Shown: positions 33,481-44,840 of the stretch, piece by piece
Layout: each line of letters opens with the position of its first letter
Position numbering within the stretch: position 1 is the first letter of the stretch
NCBI GenBank assembly: GCA_035079385.1
Contig: JAVHKY010000023.1
Coordinates: 7,208,001 to 7,272,000, forward strand
Length of the DNA: 64,000 nucleotides
Direction: 5' to 3'
Source of the DNA: Aspidiotus rigidus
Taxonomy: Eukaryota > Arthropoda > Insecta > Hemiptera > Diaspididae
Program-made: the position numbers and the translations under genes
The notes under the pieces: generated by a model
Told to the model about the DNA's origin: nothing
Database searches by the model: none
What the model saw: the letters and a program-made list of their open reading frames with translations, nothing else

Positions 33481-35042
33481 AGGTTAAAACCTCCTCTCCA
33501 TTTGTAAAGTTTTTCAAAGACCTAAAGGTGTGCAGAGCTTTACACTTGTTGAGAGGAAGGTGAACTTCCATTCTAAATTGAAAACTAGTTTTAGCTCTGT
33601 CGCGATCCTGCAATTATTCATGATACGCTTTTTCGTATGATACTCTGCAGTCAAAGAGAAAGAAGAGGCATCTCGCAAGGATCACGAATGAGAAATGAAA
33701 AAAAAAACGACAGAATGGTTCATTAGAGAAGAGATGGGGGAGTAATGAAAAGCAAAGTAAAGATAACGTGTGACACTGTCTTGAGGCGTATGAAAAAGCT
33801 TATTATTCAAACGATGAACTCCAAATGGTACTAATAAATTTGCGATACATTAACTTGCGTGAAGCTAAAACTGTTATCGTCAAAATAAATTTCAGCTAAA
33901 TTTCTTTCAGATTATTTTCGAATATCAACTCTGTTGTTTAACCTATGTTATAGAAATTCTATGCCCGAAACGGGGCTCGAAAAAATTTTATGTGTGTTTC
34001 AAAACATCGAAAATTCTCTATTTCGCGCATAGGCTCTTAAAATAGGCTTGAGAATTCAAATTTTTTTCGACGGTTGTCGAATGCGGATTCTTTTCGGAGA
34101 GGAAAAACTATCCGGAAACCGACATTTACAAGAAATTCGTATAATATGAAACCTGAAATTGTTTGACGAGATAGACGTGTACGGATGAAAGTATAGAATA
34201 CAAACAAGCACTGAGTGTGCATTTATAACGGAGAGAGATTAAAACGTTTGAATTTTGTATATTATTAAGACCGTGTGTATACAATCCTGTATTATAGTTA
34301 TGTTTGGGTGGTAAACATTGCTGACTAATAAAAATATACCGAAGCACTCTTTCTGTAAATTCAAATTTTCCCAATAATCTGTGTTATTTTACAGGATTTT
34401 CGAAAAATCTTCCGCCAACCTTCAATCTCAGACCTCCTAATAAGATACCGTTTCTAATAAAATCGATGTTCATTCATCGATTCAAATTATGTAGATGCTT
34501 ATTACTTTAAATTATAATGAACTTTTTTCTTATTAGAAATTAAGGCTCAAGAGGTAGGTCATGAATTTCTTGAATATTCACTCAACACCCTTCAAAAGAC
34601 GTGTCCGACAGAAGGGGGGCGTCCTTCCGATTTTACATAAACATAGAATTAGATGAAGACTGGGATAAAATTTCCAGTCAAATTACCTTGATTCAAATCA
34701 GCAATCTTTCATTGTTGTAGATATTATCAAGAGATAGGTCAGATTCAGCGGGAGTGAGTTCATCCATTGAGTTGGAATCGTGCACTACCTCGACAGCGGA
34801 TAAAATTATGAGGCGGCTTACTGCTCATTGCTGATGATGACCTTGACGTATCGTACTCATCTCGGACAGATCATCACCTATCGCAACGTCAACAGTCTTT
34901 GTAATCTCCAAAAATGAAGCCGAAGCCGACCGACTGAAATCAATCACGCTGCATGTACTCAAGAGTACCAACACTCTCTGCGAGTGCGTAGACCCCGTTT
35001 CCTTTGTAAATATTTACGACTAGTAGGAACGGAAACTTGGAA
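33481..35042. other. no gene recognised
   Basis: AT-rich sequence with short open frames only. No repeat copy or recognisable domain. Confidence 0.45.
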
Positions 35043-35140
35043 AAACGACGGCTCCCTTAATGAAGGTAAACGAGGAACGCGGGGAACCTATTCTATGGGT
35101 CGAATTGATTTTGGTATTGAGAATTCAAATTAAAATCTTG
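35043..35140 (+). repeat. R45 repeat family, copy 3 (left end only)
   Basis: Reads AACGACGGCTCCCTTAATGA, then AAACGAGGAACGCGGGGAAC and GGTATTGAGAATTCAA, matching the left ends of copies 1 and 2. No minisatellite units follow. Confidence 0.7.
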
Positions 35141-35220
35141 AAGAGTCTCATCAACACCACCTGAACAGAAGGCCGCAACATTCAGGCCTGGGCACGGATC
35201 GGAACGCGGATCACGCCGGA

Positions 35221-36456
35221 TCACGGATCAAAAATTGTCGATTCGTGGTCCATATTGAGATCATTTTGGGTGAGGCGGGTATGCCCTACTCTCAAACGAG
35301 AGAGGATTACCTCTTCTCGTCTGGAACTTCTGTGGGATAGGAACCAAGAGATGGGTTCCGATTTCATTTTTTGTAACTTGTTGTCTTTCCAATTTTTATG
35401 CCAAAGTTGAGAAATTTTTGCAGTATAATAATTTTTTCGATCTTCTGGTGGCGTGAGTATAGGGGAAAAAGTGTTTTTTTTTAGCTGTGTACTGCATCGT
35501 GTGGTGGGTAGTTGATATGGCCCGGAATCCAAATAAAAGAGAGGTTAGAGTCAATTGATTTGATCGACGTGATTAGTTCAAAACGGGTTTGTGAGAATCT
35601 GTCTAGAGTAGAGATATTTTTTATGCGGCTCAAGTTGAGAAATTTGAGAAAGACATGCCTATTAATTCGGCTGAGTAGATTGAAGCGGAATTACGTATTC
35701 GACGGGCTGTAATTTGTTTATGTATAGAATATGCGTTCTGATTGTATTTTGATCCATCATGTTAGACATATAAGGTGTGATTAGGGAATTCGTTCAATAA
35801 TTTCGTAATAATTATTGTTTTGTTCATTTTCGAAACTTCTGTAATATCGAGGCGGATGTTAGGTTGTGGAAAGGCCCGGGGGATTGTTGTCATGGTAGGC
35901 GCGAGGGAATTCAGTTTGAGTTTACGTGTGAGAGAAATTTCTTGATGAGTTCGAATAATGTCTCTTTGGGTGATCGATGAGGGATTTATTAATGCGAGAG
36001 ATGATAGAATGAGATAGAGAACGTTGAGGAAATTTCGATAGAGACACGAGAAAATTAGCCGCGAGGGTCCAGGAAATTAGAAAGAAGGTTCAACCGCTTC
36101 AATCTTGGGTTGGTTCTAAAGGCACCTCAAGGATATGGTTTTGTTGGTCAAGTTGTAAATTGGGGACCCGTAGTCTTTAGGGACCCGTGGTCTAATCGTG
36201 AGCGAGTTAAGTTTTTATACAGATTGAGTGGTAGTTTTCGATTGCAACCTGTCTCAGGCTGGGAGAGGTATTTTAGAATATTGAGTGATTTTATGAATTT
36301 GACTTTCAGTCGTTTAATGTGATGGAGCCATGAAACTTTGTTATCCAAATGGAGTCCCAAGAATTTAGTTGTGTTGGAGATCGAGATTTGGGAATTTTGT
36401 AGTCGAAGAGGAGAGGGAGTTAGACTTTGTTTTCTTTTACAATATGTGATTAAAAC

Positions 36457-36491
<35 letters not shown>

Positions 36492-36950
36492 GGAGAATTT
36501 AAATTTGCGTTCAGGCGACCATACTGAAATTTTATCAAGAGTTCGCTGGAAAAGTCTGTATGATTTGAGTGATACACTATAGTCGTCTGCAAATAACCCT
36601 ATTGTGTGATTGTAAAATATGTATTTTGAGGAAGAACGTTGTTGGTGATTAAAAAAAGGAGAATGCTGAGTACCCCTCTTTGAGGTACCTCAGTGTTAAA
36701 AGTTGGTCTTGGATTTTAAATTTTTACAGATCGTGTATGAAATAAACTCTTTCCAGCTAAAGTATTCGAGAGTTTGTAGAGTGACTGGCGTAGGAGGACA
36801 CGGGCACAAAGAGTTCTAAAATTATTTTTGACAGAACGGAATGGTGGAATTCTTGCTTTAGATCAGGTTTTCTTGTAAGGGTGTGTGCATCATTTCGCAA
36901 TTGTTTTTCTTCGTGATTTAATGATAAATTGAATTCCTTGCGACCTTCAG
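35221..36950 (-). pseudogene. I/Jockey-type non-LTR element, decayed
   Basis: Read on the minus strand, RT remnants come first (SLKSYRLFQRTLDKISVW at about 36,580-36,520, then MGLHLDNKVSWLHHIKRL at 36,360-36,148), then the C-terminal region SRREEVILSRLRVGHTRL at 35,532-35,221, typical of the region after RNase H. Frames are broken repeatedly, and a T31 run (36,459-36,489) splits the RT. No intact enzyme remains. Confidence 0.7.
36459..36489. repeat. T31 homopolymer within LINE remnant
   Basis: Thirty-one T on the plus strand, inside the RT remnant. It interrupts the minus-strand reading, so it is a later insertion or expansion. Confidence 0.85.
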
Positions 36951-38699
36951 TTTGGGAGGGCCTGAAAAGCGAAAAGTCTGTTTATTTGTTATATTCAACT
37001 CTTTTTCTTCTCTCACTCATTTCGAATCACCGTATATGAAATTCAAATCCGATAAAACTTCCAATATTCAACTTCTTGTCTACTTTTCTTTTTTGCCTTT
37101 ATGAAAAAAATATCCAAAGAGATTCCCCTCTGTAATGAAATACCATTTCTTCCATCAAAAATACCACGTAATTAGTACACAAGACCGTACAGAAAACGGT
37201 AGGCCTAATCTATAATCTTCGACGACGTTTCCCTCGTTTATGAGAAAATAATATTTTCTACGGAAGGTCAGCCAGAATACTCTTTTTATGGTGAAAGAAG
37301 AGTGTCGAGTGAACCGAAATGCAGCTATGAAAATTTTCACCTCTAATTTTGCCACGACTATAGGCTCGTTTACGGTAATTAAAATTCCTCGTGCGTTATG
37401 TAACCCCTAAGTTGAGCGAATAGAATCGCGTGCTTTTCCATTTCCTGTCGTATGAGAGGTTTACGAAGCCAGCATTCCCGGAGTAAAGATTAAAGGAAGT
37501 ATTTTCAACGCGCTAGAATATACAGTCTTACCATATTCGTGTTATAAATTTGGCGAAAACCTCGTAAATAAAACTTAATTCAATTTTGAAGTATCGTCGT
37601 GTCGTTTCAAATTTCGCAAGCGGAATCCTCCAATAATATTACCGACGATATAATGCGAGAATTTCGGCCGAAAATTTATTGCTGTTTCGCGTTATCCGCG
37701 AATGTGAAATGTATGTACCAGTAAACTTACGTATGTCGAAAGTGTAGACCGTTTCTTGGAGCTTTTTGTGTACAAATACCGCGTGTCAATTTTTATTTAT
37801 TCTCAATGCTTCGATGAGTCGTCAAATAAAAAACTAAGTTTAATATAATATGTAATGCTTTTCGGAAGAAAAACTACTTAAACGAGAATCAGTGTAATCC
37901 AGTTCGACGCAAACAAAAACTTTTTCGTGTTGCGAAAGAAAAACGAATTTTTCACGCTTTTGTGAGCGCGGACAATAACAGAAGTGTACTACAATCGCTC
38001 AAATATCTATAAGAAATTATTTTGTAGGAAAAAAAAGAAACGAAAACACTCTTAAATACGGAGCAAAATACTGAAACTAATTTCTATCGTGCTTCAACGT
38101 TCTACTTTAAGTGTGTTTATTAACAGCAAAAAATGGCTTTTATGACAAGATGAAGTCTTTACTGCACAAATACCTCCACCAGTCATTCCACAGAAATCTC
38201 GCAGCTCAATGAAAGTCATCTGAGATGGAGTTTTCTTCTTTTTTTTCACTTCGTTAATACAGTATGTATCTCGTTACTCAAGTTCCCTCCGTAGTAGGGA
38301 ACCAGGGGCCTGAAATTGAGATCTCGTAAGCCAGGCCAGGGTAAGAAATCAGGATGCCATGCCGTTGCAAATTTTGCAACGGCGAGCGGGGAAGCCGCAA
38401 GACCTGTATTCCACTGCAGAAGGTCTTCCAAAAAGTAGAACACATTGAGATTTAAACTTAAGAGTTTCAAAGATTGGCACTCTGAGTGTTATCGATTACT
38501 GAGTGAGTGATCATGACTGCGGCAAAATTTGAACCTTTTTCAATCAACTATAGAACTTCATTTTAAAAGAAAACTTATCTTACATTTTATTGCACTCTCG
38601 TTATAAAATCGAATTATAATCAATTTAACTACGCAGAACTATATTCCATCATTTTTTGCCCTCCTGAAGTTGACAGTATTTCAGTTCGAAACTATCCAC
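36951..38699. other. no gene recognised; one perfect 23-base palindrome
   Basis: AT-rich. At 38,361-38,383 GCCGTTGCAAA, T, TTTGCAACGGC form a perfect inverted repeat. The frame across it (38,246-38,470, minus) has no known domain. Confidence 0.5.
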
Positions 38700-39046
38700 G
38701 ATCACCTATCAGCAATATACCTGTTTAAGACGGTGAAGTCTTCATTATTCCGGTGACGTAATATTTCAATATTTTCTAAAGCCATACGCTTAAAGTATGA
38801 GTTTTCCCTATGGAGGAGGTTACCAGACTCCTCTTTGACTCTATGGTCACTTTCGATAAGGTGATCGGCAAAGGCCGACTCACCCAGGTTACCCTTCTCC
38901 CAAGCTTTTTTATGTTCATCGATTCTAATTTGTAGCTGACGGCCGGTCATTCCTTTAATAAACTCCGGGGCAAAACACCACTTCTGTCGGCTAGAGGAAT
39001 GGGGTCCTTCCAATGCGGCCGGTCGTGTCGTTTGTCTCGTCACCAA
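38700..39046 (-). pseudogene. PLE GIY-YIG endonuclease fragment (copy G)
   Basis: A 114-codon frame with TGRQLQIRIDEHKKAW, then GESAFADHLIESDH, ENSYFKRMALENIEILRHRN and VLNRYIADR. It resembles the endonuclease of copies A and B more than that of D-F. The CxxC/YIG start is lost, so the nuclease is inactive. Confidence 0.8.
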
Positions 39047-39129
39047 CTTACTTATTAGCTAAATTTATATATCGATGGTTCAAATCACGAGTAGATTGTA
39101 CCTCACCGTATTCAGTAAAGAACTCGGGC

Positions 39130-39800
39130 TCTTTGGCGGATACTTCCTCCGGAAACGACCTTGTACTCCTTTGATATTATAGGATTATTTCCTCACATCC
39201 CTCAGGCTGTTACTATCCAACACATGGGCGAGTTGCTCGTAAAATCGGGTGTCCCTCACGAGGAGATGGCGTAATTCTTTGATCTTCTGAGGGTTTCTTG
39301 AACTCCCAACTTCTGTAAATTTGAAGGAAAATTTTTCGAGTTGCCGGATGAGGTGGGGGGGGGGGCTCTCTGATATCCGAGGTATTCATGTCCAAATTTG
39401 AGATCGATTTTTTTTCCTCAGGCCAGGTGCTGTTAAATCACGTCTTTTACTGGCATAGATATGTGGACGACATACTTCGTGCGTGGATAGGTCCAGTTGA
39501 GCTCCTTAGTGAGTTTCTCACTTACTTAAATAGCCAAATACCCTTCCATAAAATTCACCCTGGAAGGGGGAGGTTCATTAATAAATTTTTTGGACTTGTC
39601 CATTTTCGTTGGAGATGGCGTCATGAATTTGGAATTTATAAAAAAGAAACGTCGACCGATATTACAATCCACGGGTCGTCCTTCTGTCCAACTGCACATA
39701 AGATCGCTACCTTCAATAGCTTGACCCATCCCCTGACTCATATTCCTTTATGTCACGACGCTTTCCAAAAGGAACTAAGAACAATTAAGCAACACGAAAA
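39130..39800 (+). pseudogene. PLE RT fragment (copy H)
   Basis: Contains a damaged pre-palm region, a G-run (about 39,356-39,366), then the frame at 39,388-39,849: MSKFEIDFFSSGQVLLNHVF, HRYVDDILRAWIGPVELL and, after a frameshift-like change, RKETSTDITIHGSSF-like residues. YVDD is present but the flanks are frameshifted. Head-to-head with copy G. Confidence 0.75.
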
Positions 39801-41044
39801 ACGAATACTCCGGTCCATTCAAAGTACACAATTTCTAGCAACTAATTGACCAATTTCAAAAACCACTCGATCGATAATGCGAATCCAGTTCATCATCTCC
39901 CATTGTACGACCCCATTTGAAAAAATAAATTTCAGCCCATCAGAAAAAAAAATCACCGTCCGAAGTGAAAATTACAATTTCTGCCTCCTCGTTTCCCGAT
40001 CCCATTCTTATATAGAACGTCACCGAAAAAAACCGGAAACATTTAATATTAAAATCGTTCGCGCCACGCGGGTTTCGCGAAACAACCTGTAAGCCTAATA
40101 TAAATTTGAAAAAGAATTAGTTTGGAAAGGAAAAACTTCCGCTTATGGTAATGTAATCCCGCTTCTCTAAAATTAAAGTCAAGAAGGTTTCTATAATACT
40201 GTACAAATAAAACTCGTTGCTAGTTTCGTGTCTTCTTTCCGCGTATTTAATAACCGTGTTTATCGTTCGAAGAGCGGGCTAACTCTCTTATGCCACCCTT
40301 AAAGTACCCAGAAAATTCGTAATTAAAAGTAAATACGTATCTTTCGAATGGCTGATGTACTTTATAAAGTAATAAGACCTCACCCTCTGAATGGCTGTAC
40401 ATATATGAGAGTCACTCGGGAAAAATTGAACACGATTCAATGAGGAAGTACGACACCCATCCGTGTAAGCGTTGATCTTCATTTCAAATTACGATCACAC
40501 AAAATGCGGCTGATGCCACTGTCATTCAGAAAACGTTCGGCTAATTTTACCCGCAGAAAACGAGCTCTTTTCTCTTCGGTTAATTTCCTCGTACGCATTC
40601 CGACCGCATATTGAAAGACTGGGTGGTTTTTCAACCGTTTAAATTCTTTAAAATCCTTGCACGTCACGAAAAGTTTCGTTCGAGTATAAATAGGAAACTT
40701 TTCCGGAATGACATTTCCATCTCGGCTTGCTTCGCCGAGCTAACCTTTTCTGCCATTGACGAGTTTTCAAATATTGTTTCTTCGTTCAAATGTCATCCAT
40801 TTCTGAGAATATGTTGACATGAGGCATCAATAGCGTATGAGTTATATAAATTTTGAAAGTCGATCAGCTATTTGTAAATTCTAGTCGCGTGTATCATTAG
40901 AATGCGAGGATGAAAACAAGAACCAAAAATAACGTATCGTTCTTCATTTTTTTTTTTTTTTTTTTTTTTTTTTCATTAGTTTGCGCGTAGAAAAGTTCAC
41001 AAAATATAAGGATGAAGAAATATTCAAGTTCATGAATAACGGAG
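39801..41044. other. no gene recognised
   Basis: AT-rich sequence with short frames and a T27 run at 40,947-40,973. No repeat copy recognised. Confidence 0.45.
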
Positions 41045-41330
41045 CTAACCAAAATACAAATCAATAAGGAAAGGGAACCTAAGTATGATGCTTGACAGAG
41101 GCCAATTTTTACCTACTGAAGCGTCGTCGTCGTCATGTCCTTTGCCCGTTGGCGTTGGCGTTGAGGAAGCTGACCTGGATTCGGATTTGTCGATCAATTT
41201 CCTTCTAGGTCTTCCTCTATTTCGTTTGGGCACTGGTGTATATTCCAATGCGGTTTTAGGCGATCTCGACTTATCCTTGTGTCAAACGTTCCTTCTGTCT
41301 GGATTATGGGTGTAACTCAGAGAGATTAGT
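41045..41330 (-). other. basic AT-hook-like frame, possibly a LINE C-terminus
   Basis: On the minus strand the frame reads ALEYTPVPKRNRGRPRRKLI followed by an S/T-rich and acidic stretch. GRPRR is an AT-hook core. The same arrangement (WTP-x-KR-x-RGRP) is common at the C-terminus of some LINE ORF2 relics, so an RTE-like remnant is an alternative. It has no ATG of its own near the start of the homologous-looking part. I do not claim a gene. Confidence 0.3.
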
Positions 41331-41562
41331 GAAGCGACCACTTAAAATGGTAACTAATATCTATGTGATCTCAAGAAAAAAGTTGGAAAGCCTAGTTTAG
41401 CCCCTCTCTAATATTATTTCTGCACTGATAAACTACATACTGTGAACCAGCCTGGTTCAGCCTCTCCTACAATGGTATCCAATATACTGCATATTGGGCC
41501 AAGCGTTACAAAAGAAAAATTTGATGACATCATAGCCTGTACCTTGAGACGAACACACTTTC

Positions 41563-41710
41563 CTCACTTGTGACCTGCGATGAGAAAAGGGTGCTCATTG
41601 CCCACTGATAAGAACACTATTTCTCTCTGATTAGATATTCAATCAGAGAGAAATTGTGTTCCTGCCAATGGGCAATGAGCATCCTTTTCTCATCGCAGTT
41701 CACATTTCAT
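41563..41710. repeat. long imperfect hairpin (about 65-bp arms)
   Basis: The left arm (from about 41,567 to 41,632) and right arm (41,641 to about 41,706) are inverted copies with few mismatches around an 8-base loop. Matching segments include TGCGATGAGAAAAGG with CCTTTTCTCATCGCA and TTTCTCTCTGATT with AATCAGAGAGAAA. It is likely a foldback MITE or a hairpin RNA source. Confidence 0.8.
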
Positions 41711-41889
41711 CAACTCGTTGAGTTCTCACCCCCAACCTTATTGACGTCATGACCTTGCGACATCATCATCTTTAAGCCTAAGACTATACTTTTATATGAC
41801 GTCATTAAGCCATGACACCGTGATCAATATGTTACATATTTTATGTGACGACATTTATATGTCCAAAATACATTAAGAAACGTATTATA

Positions 41890-42107
41890 ATGTACCGGAC
41901 GGAACCCAAAAGGACTGAGCACACGGCCCAATTTCAACGAAAACCTACCCAAATAAGGAAGTCAAGTCCAACATTTTCTGCTATCTAGGTGTGCATCCCT
42001 GGATAGGGGGGTGGTAGAATCGAGGCTTTTTCTGGTAACCCTCCTCTGGACCATTAGATCAATGTCCACCTTTACTTGATTCACCCTAGCCAGGTGCTTA
42101 ATTGTTA
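41890..42107 (-). pseudogene. PLE linker fragment (copy I)
   Basis: On the minus strand it matches the linker between RT and endonuclease: LTIKHLARVNQVKVDIDLMV, then a KSLDSTTPL-like stretch and LGRFSLKLGRVLSPFGF-like residues. No catalytic motif. Confidence 0.7.
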
Positions 42108-42109
42108 AA

Positions 42110-42168
42110 CGAATACGTTCCTCAAGGTTACGGCTATCCATAATAAACGCGAAAAACGTGAAAACGGT
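42110..42168 (-). repeat. PLE tail end, inverted at the head of copy J
   Basis: ACGAATACGTTCCTCAAGGT and the following bases to AACGCGAAAAACG are identical to 29,044-29,094, the extreme 3' tail of copy E. Here it directly precedes the 5' leader of copy J in the opposite sense. Confidence 0.75.
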
Positions 42169-44033
42169 CCCCCTCGAGTTTGATTAGTTTATGCGGAACG
42201 TCAATTTAAAGTGTCAGAAGTTTGAGGTGAACTTGAAGGAGAAGAAAAATAAGAAGTTGTCCTCCCTAATGAAGGTTAATGATGAGGTGGGTGAGGAAGG
42301 GGTGAGTGACGGTGTTGTCGTTCATAAATTCCATCCCTCCTCATAAATAATAGTCAGGTAGTGTTTAATAGTGACGAAACTGCCCTCCTTGAGAAAGGTT
42401 GGAAATTCAGTTTACCTCCCCTCAAGAAGGATGAAACCTTGGCGAATGTTGTTGCGGATCTCGCGGTTAAAATTGGTCCTGGTTTTAATACCCAGAAAGT
42501 TTGTGCCGAATTAGTCCGTAATAACGCCCTCCCTCGCATGAGTAATAAATTGGGAGGAGTGATTCAAGGTTTGAAGAGGAAGATGAAAGAGGGAGATTTA
42601 ATCGTCACTAAGGCTGACAAGGGCAATGCTGTTGTGGTGATGGAGAAGTCGGCCTATTCTTCTAAGGTCTATGAAGTCCTCCAGCAGTGTGGTGCTAGAG
42701 AAAGTGATGATTTCAGTTTTCCTAAGCACGTTAAAGATTTAGGCTATTATCAAGACTCCTGCTTTGAAAAGAGCCCTCCTTGTTCCTAGCCCCACACTCC
42801 CCTCCTCTTCGGGCTGCCCAAACTGCATAAGAATAATACCCCGATGCGACCCGTTGTTTCTTTCGTCTCCTCCCCCACCTACCTCCTTGCCAAATTCCTA
42901 GACCGTTGGTTCAAACATTGCGTTGATTTTGAATCTCCTCATTCGGTCTTGAATTCGGCCTCTTTAACTGACGTTCTGAAGGGTGTACGTCTTCCCCCGG
43001 GAACGACCATCTGCTCGTTTGATGTTGTTGGTTTGTTCCCGAATATTCCTAAGGCTGCTACTATCCAGCGTATGGGTGAGCTACTCGTCAAAGCCAACAT
43101 CCCTCACAATGAGCTTCATGAATTTTTCGATCTTCTGAATATTTGCTGGTCCCCCAACAAAATTTTTCCAATTTCCTGATGAAGTAGGGATCCTCATTGT
43201 CTCTCATCTTCGAAATTTTCATGTCTAAGTTTGAACTTGACCTCTTTTCCTCGAACCAGGTGTTACTTAATCATATTCACTACTGGCACAGGTACGTTGA
43301 TGACGTTCTATGTACCTGGACTGGTCCCCCAGATCTCCTTGGTGAGTTTCTGAGGTATCCCAATTCCTAGTACCCTTCCATAAAAATTTACTTTGGGAAT
43401 AGGGGTATTTTCCATTAACTTTTTGGATTCATCGATGTCTATAACAGACGGTATCTATGAATTGGGAATTTACAGGAAAGATACTACGACCGATGTTTTA
43501 GTCCACAGAGGTTCGTTCTGTCCTGTTGCTCATACGATGGCTGCCTTTAATAGCCTAGTTCACAGACTCACTCGTATCTCTTTGGGTCAGGCTGCTTTCA
43601 AGAAAGACTTACTCACAATTAAACACCTGGCCAGAGTGAATGGAGTCAACCTTCATGTTGACGTGTTGGTTCGGAGGAAAGTTACAAGGAGCATTCTTGA
43701 TTCCACCACCTCCCTCCCCCGAGACACGATCCGTGATCACCGTTTGCGTTGAATCAGTCTCCCTTTCTTGGGGAAGTTCTCCCTCCAATTGGGTCGAGCC
43801 CTCCGCCCCTTTGGCTTCAGACCCGCGTTCTACAACCCTACCACAGTCAAAAAATTGTTTGTGAGACTGAAGGACCCCATATCTGTTGATGAGAAGAGTG
43901 GTGTTTACAAGTTGGAATGTGGGGATTGTGGAGGCTTTTATATTGGTGAGACCAGCCGCCAAATGAAAGTTAGAGTAGCTGAGCATATGAAGTCTTGGAA
44001 GAAGGGACACTTAGAGGAGTCAGCTTTTGCTGG
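42169..44033 (+). mobile_element. Penelope-like element copy J, most complete copy
   Basis: Contains a 5' leader, the N-terminal frame 42,361-42,789 (LPPLKKDETLANVVADLAV, VTKADKGNAVVVMEKSAY), the RT frame 42,844-43,179 (VSSPTYLLAKFLDRWF, CSFDVVGLFPNIPKA), a palm with HRYVDDVLCTWTGP at about 43,290-43,320 and the linker and nuclease start (CGDCGGFYIGETSRQMKV) up to about 44,033. Frames are separated by at least four small lesions, including a deletion near 43,160. The nuclease is cut at ESAFAG, after which unrelated sequence begins. Confidence 0.85.
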
Positions 44034-44059
44034 TGATTGTTTCGTTATTATTTCTATAG

Positions 44060-44840
44060 TATGTATTTTTCTAGCGCTTTGGTCGCTATTGCCTCAACTT
44101 ACTATCCTCTGTAGCTCGCTCACCACTTCGGCAAAGTTTGTGGTTATATTTTCATTAGGTGGAGCAGTCGTTACCGATTCCATTTTGAGCTACTGATTCT
44201 CAAGAAGGAGTTCGTTGTATTCAACTCTTTTGGCTGCAAGCTGTTTTCGCTCTTCCTCCAGTTTTTGTTGTACGTCATTCATACTAGGAGGTAAATTCTG
44301 TCCCATGATTTCTATACCTGCTAGAGCACTTTGTAGTTCCAATAGTGTTTCGCTATGTTTTTTTCCAAGTGTAATAAGCTTGACATTACTTTCTTATAAG
44401 CCGTTTATTGCTTGTTCTCTCTCCTTTACTTCCTTACAGAGCTTGGTTCTGGCTTCCTCATTATCTTTTTCCAAATTCATTATGCAAAGCTCTAGTTCTT
44501 TTATATATGATACTGCCTTTGCTTTTCCCTCCTTCTCTCTAGTAAGTGAGCTACGTGTGGCATCCAACTTGGTTTTCAAAGTGGCATTCATTTCATTCAG
44601 TCCTGCCATTGATTCTTTATTGTCTAGCAGTCATTTTTTCCAGTGTGTTTTTCTCTGTTTAGAAAAAGCAGAAGACGCTCACGGTCTTCTGCTTTTTCTA
44701 AACATTATGTCTGAACCACGTACTTACGAGGACAATAGTTTCTCTTTCTCCAGGTCTTCCAACTTTTCATTGATGTTATCAAGCCTAGCATTCTTGTTAT
44801 AAGCAGCAGTCTCTTCTGTGGCACCAGCTACAACTGACGA
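44060..44840 (-). pseudogene. coiled-coil protein gene, decayed, unidentified
   Basis: On the minus strand, blocks of heptad-like sequence run in one direction: ARLDNINEKLEDLEKEKLLS (about 44,790-44,730), then MAGLNEMNATLKTKLDATRS through KEREQAINGL (44,609-44,394), and after a TAA, LELQSALAGIEIMGQNLPPS and VQQKLEEERKQLAAKRVEY to about 44,200. Two in-frame stops and a one-base slip break it. The break between the first two blocks has splice-like borders (GTAAGTA and TTTTTCTAAACAG, 44,655-44,727), so an intron is plausible. I do not recognise the family. It could be a host gene fragment or a retroelement gag. Confidence 0.5.
44657..44703. repeat. perfect 20-base-arm palindrome
   Basis: GTTTAGAAAAAGCAGAAGAC, a 7-base loop (GCTCACG), then GTCTTCTGCTTTTTCTAAAC. 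It lies inside the candidate intron of the coiled-coil remnant and supplies its pyrimidine tract and acceptor-like end. Confidence 0.95.
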
